From: Myrica gale
Lineage: Eukaryota; Streptophyta; Magnoliopsida; Fagales; Myricaceae
Direction of reading: 5' to 3'
DNA length: 64,000 nucleotides
NCBI GenBank assembly: GCA_963930655.1
Contig: OZ005617.1
Coordinates: 2,501-66,500 of the forward strand
The notes beneath the pieces were generated by a model, which saw only the letters and a list, made by a program, of their open reading frames with translations, was not told where the DNA came from and ran no database searches. Positions within the stretch are counted from its first letter, which is position 1; every line of letters begins with the position of its first letter. This document shows, one piece after another, positions 59,357 to 64,000 of this stretch. The position numbers and the translations under genes are program-made.

Positions 59357-62300
59357 ATGAAGAGAGTATGGAGCTTATCAATGCCATCAGGACAAGGCAT
59401 GATGGTGTTCTTGTTGCTTTTTCACCTTCTAATTATGGCATCTGGCACCAGACAATTTTCTCAACAGCAACGAAAACAGCAAGGCAAGGATAATGATTAT
59501 GTTATGGGGTTGTTGATGGCCTTCAAGCAATCCTCAATTCAGTCTGATCCCAAGAGTTTATTAGCGGATTGGACTCGTGATGGCGATCCGTGCTTATGGC
59601 GAGCCATCTCTTGCTCCCCTGATAGCCAAGTCACTGAATTGAATCTCAGTAATGCCGGCCTCATTGGTAGCCTACACCTTTCAATTCTCACAGCCTTGCC
59701 CACTCTCCGGCATCTATATTTACAGGGGAACTCATTCCACGCTGGCAATCTCACTGTTACTAACTCCTCCTGCACTAACCTCCAGACTCTGGACTTGTCG
59801 TCAAACAACTTGTCGGATCCTTTCATGCTCTCTTCTTGTAATCACCTTGCGTACCTCAATCTCTCTCGGAACTCCATCCCAGGAGGTACTATCCCCTTTG
59901 GTCCTTCTCTGTTGCACCTTGATCTTTCTCGCAATCGCATTTCCGATTTGTCCCTCCTTAACTACTCTCTCTCCAACTGCCAGAACTTAAATTTACTGAA
60001 TTTCTCTGACAACAAGATCCGTGGAACGCTCGCTTCTTCCACTCTGTTGCCTTGCCAAAATCTCTCTGTGCTTGACCTCTCTTACAATCTCTTGTCTGGT
60101 GAGATACCCTCCCATTTCTTGGCCCCCGCGTCTCTTCGCTATCTGGATCTTTCCCACAACAATTTTTCTGGCAGCTTCTCCACGCTTGATTTTGGTCACT
60201 GTGCCAACCTCACGTCACTTTTTCTGGCTCAGAACGCCCTCTCAGGCAATGACTTCCCTTCAAGCCTAGGACACTGCCAACTCCTGGAGACACTTAACCT
60301 TTCCCACAATCTGCTGCATTCCAAGATACCGGGCGACTTGCTGGGAAATTTCAAGAAATTAAAGCTGCTATCTCTGGCCCATAATGAGTTTTCTGGTGAG
60401 ATCCCGCCAGAATTGGGGCGGTCATGTGGGACTCTCCAGGAGCTTGATCTCTCTGCAAACAAACTCTCTGGTGGGTTGCCTGTTACTTTTTCATCGTGCT
60501 CCTCTTTGTATAGTCTCAACCTCGGCAACAACCTACTTTCTGGAGATTTCCTCAGTACGGTTGTGAGCAATCTCCAAAGTTTGAGATATCTGTATGTTCC
60601 ATTTAACAACATTACTGGTCCTGTGCCACTGTCTCTGACCAATTGTACTAAACTTCTTGTGGTCGACCTCAGTTCTAATGAATTTCAAGGCAAATTTCCC
60701 GCCGAGTTTTGCTCCTCTTCAATCCGCTCAACTCTAGAAAAGATACTTCTAGCCAACAATTTCCTCTCCGGGACTGTACCCTCGAAGCTAGGAAACTGCA
60801 AGAACCTGAGGACACTGGATCTTAGTTTCAACAATCTACACGGTGCAATTCCCTGGGAAATATGGACTTTACCAAATCTTTCTGAATTAGTCATGTGGGC
60901 AAACAGCCTTACTGGCGAAATCCCAGCAGGCATTTGTGTAAACGGAGGAAATTTAGAGACCCTCATTCTCAACAACAATCTTATCTCGGGAACCATTCCA
61001 CAGTCCATTGTCAAGTGCACCAACATTATATGGGTATCGCTGGCCAGCAACAGGCTTACTGGGAATATTCCTACTGGTATTGGGAATCTCCTTAACCTTG
61101 CTATCCTTCAATTGGGTAACAATTCGCTATCTGGACAGATCCCGCCTGAACTTGGCAAGTGTCGGAGCCTCATATGGCTTGATTTAAACAGCAATGACCT
61201 GTTTGGTGCTATTCCATCCGAGCTTGCCAACCAAGCTGGCCTTGTGATTCCTGGAAAGGTTTCTGGGAAGCAGTTTGCATTTGTGAGAAATGAGGGTGGG
61301 ACAGCTTGCCGGGGTGCTGGAGGACTGGTTGAATTTGAGGGGATCCGCGCAAAGAGGCTAGAAAGTTTTCCGATGGTTCATTCTTGCCCGTCAACTAGAA
61401 TCTACTCCGGCTTGACTGTCTATACATTCTTCAGCAACGGCACCATGATCTATCTTGATCTCTCATACAATTCCTTGTCAGGAACTATTCCTGAAAACTT
61501 AGGTTCAATGAAGTATTTGCAAGTAATGAATTTGGGACACAATAGATTGACTGGAAATATTCCCGATAGCTTCGGAAATCTGAAAGTGGTTGGAGTTCTG
61601 GATCTCTCTCACAACAGTCTTCAAGGATTCATCCCAGGGTCCTTAGGTACTCTCTCTTTTCTTAGTGACCTCGATGTCTCTAATAATGACCTTTCTGGCT
61701 CCATCCCCTCGGGAGGGCAGCTGACCACTTTCCCAGCCTCTAGATATGAGAATAACTCTGGCCTTTGTGGATTACCCTTGCCCCCATGTAGCTTTGAAGG
61801 CCGGCCGACCGGTTTTTCCACACGGGGGAAGAAGCAGTCAGTGGTAGTAGGATTGGTGATTGGCATTTTATTCTTCCTCTTGTGTATGATTGGACTTTCA
61901 TTTGCCCTTTATCAAGTGAAGACATACCAGCAGAAAGAGGAACAGGGAGAGAAGTACATCGAGAGTCTCCCAACTTCAGGTAGCAGCAGCTGGAAACTTT
62001 CCAGTGTTCTTGAGCCCCTAAGTATCAATGTTGCTACATTTGAAAAACCTCTGCGAAAGTTGACCTTCGCTCATCTCCTCGAAGCTACGAAGGGTTTCAG
62101 TGCTGAAAGTTTGATAGGTTCTGGAGGTTTCGGTGAGGTATATAAGGCTCAATTGAGAGATGGCTGTGTTGTCGCAATTAAGAAGCTTATTCATGTCACT
62201 GGTCAGGGAGACAGGGAGTTCATGGCTGAGATGGAAACTATTGGAAAGATCAAGCACCGAAACCTGGTTCCGTTGCTGGGTTACTGCAAGATTGGAGAGG

Positions 62301-63013
62301 AGAGGCTTCTTGTGTACGAGTACATGAAATGGGGGAGTCTAGAGGCTGTTCTTCATGACAGGACCAAAGGCAGGGAATCAAAGCTCGATTGGCCAGCTAG
62401 AAAGAAGATTGCTGTCGGAGCTGCAAGAGGTCTTGCATTTCTTCACCACAGTTGCATACCTCATATTATCCACCGAGACATGAAATCTAGCAATGTTCTT
62501 CTCGATGAGAATTTTGAAGCAAGAGTTTCTGATTTTGGTATGGCAAGGTTGGTCAATGCCCTGGACACTCATCTCAGTGTGAGCACCCTTGCGGGCACCC
62601 CAGGGTATGTCCCCCCTGAGTACTACCAAAGTTTCAGGTGCACAATAAAAGGAGATGTCTACAGTTATGGTGTCATACTATTGGAACTTCTCTCAGGCAA
62701 GAAGCCAATAGACCCCTCTGAGTTTGGTGATGACAGCAACCTTGTTGGATGGGCAAAGCAGCTTCAGAGGGAGAAGAGAAGCAATGAGATACTTGACCCT
62801 GAGTTGATGATACAGAAATCTAGCGAGGCTGAGTTATACCAGTATTTGAGGATTGCATTTGAATGCCTGGATGACAAGCCATTCCGTCGGCCAACCATGA
62901 TTCAGGTTATGGCAATGTTTAAAGAGCTTCAGGTTGATACAGAAAATGATATTGATGATGACTTCTCGCTGAAAGACACTGCTATCGGGGAGTCAAGAGA
63001 AAAAGAACCTTAG
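59357..63013 (+). CDS. BRI1-like leucine-rich repeat receptor kinase (BRL1/BRL3 type)
   Basis: A single exon of 1,218 codons, the usual intronless form and length of BRI1-family genes. Parts in order: signal peptide (about 1-30), N-terminal cap with cysteines 79 and 86 in [10 protein letters not shown], about two dozen LRRs, a ~70-residue island domain (about 628-697, with [20 protein letters not shown] and [14 protein letters not shown]), further LRRs, transmembrane helix (about 829-853), and a kinase. The kinase has a G-loop ([11 protein letters not shown]), VAIKK lysine near 941, HRD at 1039-1041, DFG at 1059-1061 and PPE at 1086-1088, so all catalytic residues are present. The island domain between LRRs is where BRI1-family receptors bind brassinosteroid. 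The FSLKDT...ESREKEP tail is typical of BRL1/BRL3 rather than BRI1 or BRL2. Expected at the plasma membrane, in brassinosteroid perception in vascular cells by analogy with Arabidopsis BRL1/3. No disabling change was seen. Confidence 0.95.
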   Translation: MKRVWSLSMPSGQGMMVFLLLFHLLIMASGTRQFSQQQRKQQGKDNDYVMGLLMAFKQSSIQSDPKSLLADWTRDGDPCLWRAISCSPDSQVTELNLSNAGLIGSLHLSILTALPTLRHLYLQGNSFHAGNLTVTNSSCTNLQTLDLSSNNLSDPFMLSSCNHLAYLNLSRNSIPGGTIPFGPSLLHLDLSRNRISDLSLLNYSLSNCQNLNLLNFSDNKIRGTLASSTLLPCQNLSVLDLSYNLLSGEIPSHFLAPASLRYLDLSHNNFSGSFSTLDFGHCANLTSLFLAQNALSGNDFPSSLGHCQLLETLNLSHNLLHSKIPGDLLGNFKKLKLLSLAHNEFSGEIPPELGRSCGTLQELDLSANKLSGGLPVTFSSCSSLYSLNLGNNLLSGDFLSTVVSNLQSLRYLYVPFNNITGPVPLSLTNCTKLLVVDLSSNEFQGKFPAEFCSSSIRSTLEKILLANNFLSGTVPSKLGNCKNLRTLDLSFNNLHGAIPWEIWTLPNLSELVMWANSLTGEIPAGICVNGGNLETLILNNNLISGTIPQSIVKCTNIIWVSLASNRLTGNIPTGIGNLLNLAILQLGNNSLSGQIPPELGKCRSLIWLDLNSNDLFGAIPSELANQAGLVIPGKVSGKQFAFVRNEGGTACRGAGGLVEFEGIRAKRLESFPMVHSCPSTRIYSGLTVYTFFSNGTMIYLDLSYNSLSGTIPENLGSMKYLQVMNLGHNRLTGNIPDSFGNLKVVGVLDLSHNSLQGFIPGSLGTLSFLSDLDVSNNDLSGSIPSGGQLTTFPASRYENNSGLCGLPLPPCSFEGRPTGFSTRGKKQSVVVGLVIGILFFLLCMIGLSFALYQVKTYQQKEEQGEKYIESLPTSGSSSWKLSSVLEPLSINVATFEKPLRKLTFAHLLEATKGFSAESLIGSGGFGEVYKAQLRDGCVVAIKKLIHVTGQGDREFMAEMETIGKIKHRNLVPLLGYCKIGEERLLVYEYMKWGSLEAVLHDRTKGRESKLDWPARKKIAVGAARGLAFLHHSCIPHIIHRDMKSSNVLLDENFEARVSDFGMARLVNALDTHLSVSTLAGTPGYVPPEYYQSFRCTIKGDVYSYGVILLELLSGKKPIDPSEFGDDSNLVGWAKQLQREKRSNEILDPELMIQKSSEAELYQYLRIAFECLDDKPFRRPTMIQVMAMFKELQVDTENDIDDDFSLKDTAIGESREKEP

Positions 63014-64000
63014 TTCATGACATAGATCATGATTGGGACTCGAAGAAGTTTCTTGCCAGCATGAATGTGGCTGGGCAATGGCTAACACCAATTCGCTGGC
63101 AACAATGTAAACCTCTGAAGCTGGAGATGAACTAAATTTTAGTCCACTGTATATAATAGAACACTGAATGAGACAAATAGGTGGAGGAGAAACGAAGAGA
63201 ACACAAAGTAACGGAGACTCTCAGTTATTCCCAAATTGGTAGGTTATTTTTGTTCCCTTTTGCTCATCACGTGTATTACCAAAGATTGGAAGACTTTGTT
63301 CCTTTTCCTTTGCATCCTATTTCGTGTCATAGTTTTGGTACTTATGTCCTTCAGTTTGTCATAAAATTATCAATTATTGTTGTTTATAGAAAGCTGGAAT
63401 TTTAGAAGAAAGGATAAGCTCTAACACAAGCATTATTGGGACAGTGAAATCGGAATTGGACCATTCATATTCTTTTTATCTTACTGTCGTGTGCTCGTAG
63501 TCATTTAATTTGAAAGTTGAAAAGAGATAGACACAGTAAGTGGAATTTACATTATTTAATAGGGTCCACATGTTGTATTCATGTCTCTTAAAACTACTAC
63601 TTTTGTGTAGTGGTGTTCTTGTGTCTATAAGAGAAGCAATTGATGAATTTCTAAGTCTTAATATCTAGCTAATCTAAATCTATCAACTTGATAGACAATT
63701 AGATCTATTGTCTTTATTCATGGATTAAGATCCTATAATTTTTTGTATGAATTGCATATGGAGTTGTTTTTATACATGAGATAGCATTCCAAGTTATTTT
63801 TATCGCATGGCTGATGGCACCATCTCTAATGAAAACTAGGTAAGTTTGAAACGAGAATAACTTAGAAAAGGATGCGGTTTTTAAATTTCAAGGGGCAAAA
63901 GAGTATTTTTTTTATCAATAATTTAGTGCATGTTTGCAAACCTAACTTTTTTTAGAAAATTATCAACTTCTAAGAATTTTAGATGCAGACATAAATTTTT
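63014..64000. other. 3' flank of the BRI1-like gene
   Basis: It should include the 3' UTR. A relic of the 52019 MITE family lies at about 63520-63590 (agagatagacacagtaagtgg ... gtccacatgttg). No further gene was seen. Confidence 0.5.

Noticed and set aside
62018-62629. Minus-strand frames opposite the kinase domain
   Set aside because: Shadow frames of the BRI1-like coding sequence.

Overview
The window is the left end of a land-plant chromosome, probably from an angiosperm. It opens with about 10 kb of the Arabidopsis-type telomere unit CCCTAAA, read 5'->3' on the C-rich strand as expected at a left end. The genes behind it have plant-type introns and belong to plant families: the GRAS regulator LAS, COP9 signalosome subunit CSN6, an FBL10-like F-box/LRR protein, an RraA-family protein and a BRI1-like receptor kinase. 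I cannot name the species.

Layout: 1-10014 telomere, with a proximal block of CCCTCAA variants. 10050-16244 holds a TRIM remnant and a decayed Ty1/copia element. 17170-18507 is LAS, with a 75-nt G tract upstream and a 56-nt C tract downstream. 20799-23429 is a solo LTR with internal tandem repeats and a nested segment. 24487-27498 is a 5'-half copy of the peroxisomal receptor gene PEX5, broken by truncation and by one extra base in a homopolymer. 27686-36504 is a dense transposon cluster: TRIM copies in head-to-head orientation, two small MULE-like elements, a 3.6-kb Pack-MULE-like element with a hAT inside it that carries a fibrillin (PAP) exon fragment, and a second hAT containing a third one. 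Most of these have target-site duplications that can be read directly. 37674-42632 is CSN6 (nine exons, with SINE, MITE and LINE insertions in introns). 43964-46765 is the convergent FBL10-like gene. 46969-49811 is another nest of MITE, hAT, TRIM and MULE-like elements. 50398-53280 is the RraA-like gene with a roughly 2.1-kb leader intron. 57173-57960 is an unexplained GC-rich island. 59357-63013 is an intact single-exon BRL1/BRL3-type receptor kinase.

The genes are not an operon-like set. The one functional echo is that CSN6 (a subunit of the cullin deneddylase) and the FBL10-like protein (a presumed SCF substrate adaptor) are convergent neighbours in the same pathway, which may be chance. 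I saw no unmistakable new biological system. The most unusual material is the gene-fragment-carrying nested transposons, the telomere/TRIM junction with its ordered variant array, and the truncated PEX5 locus. All boundaries come from reading the sequence by eye; no database search or alignment was run.
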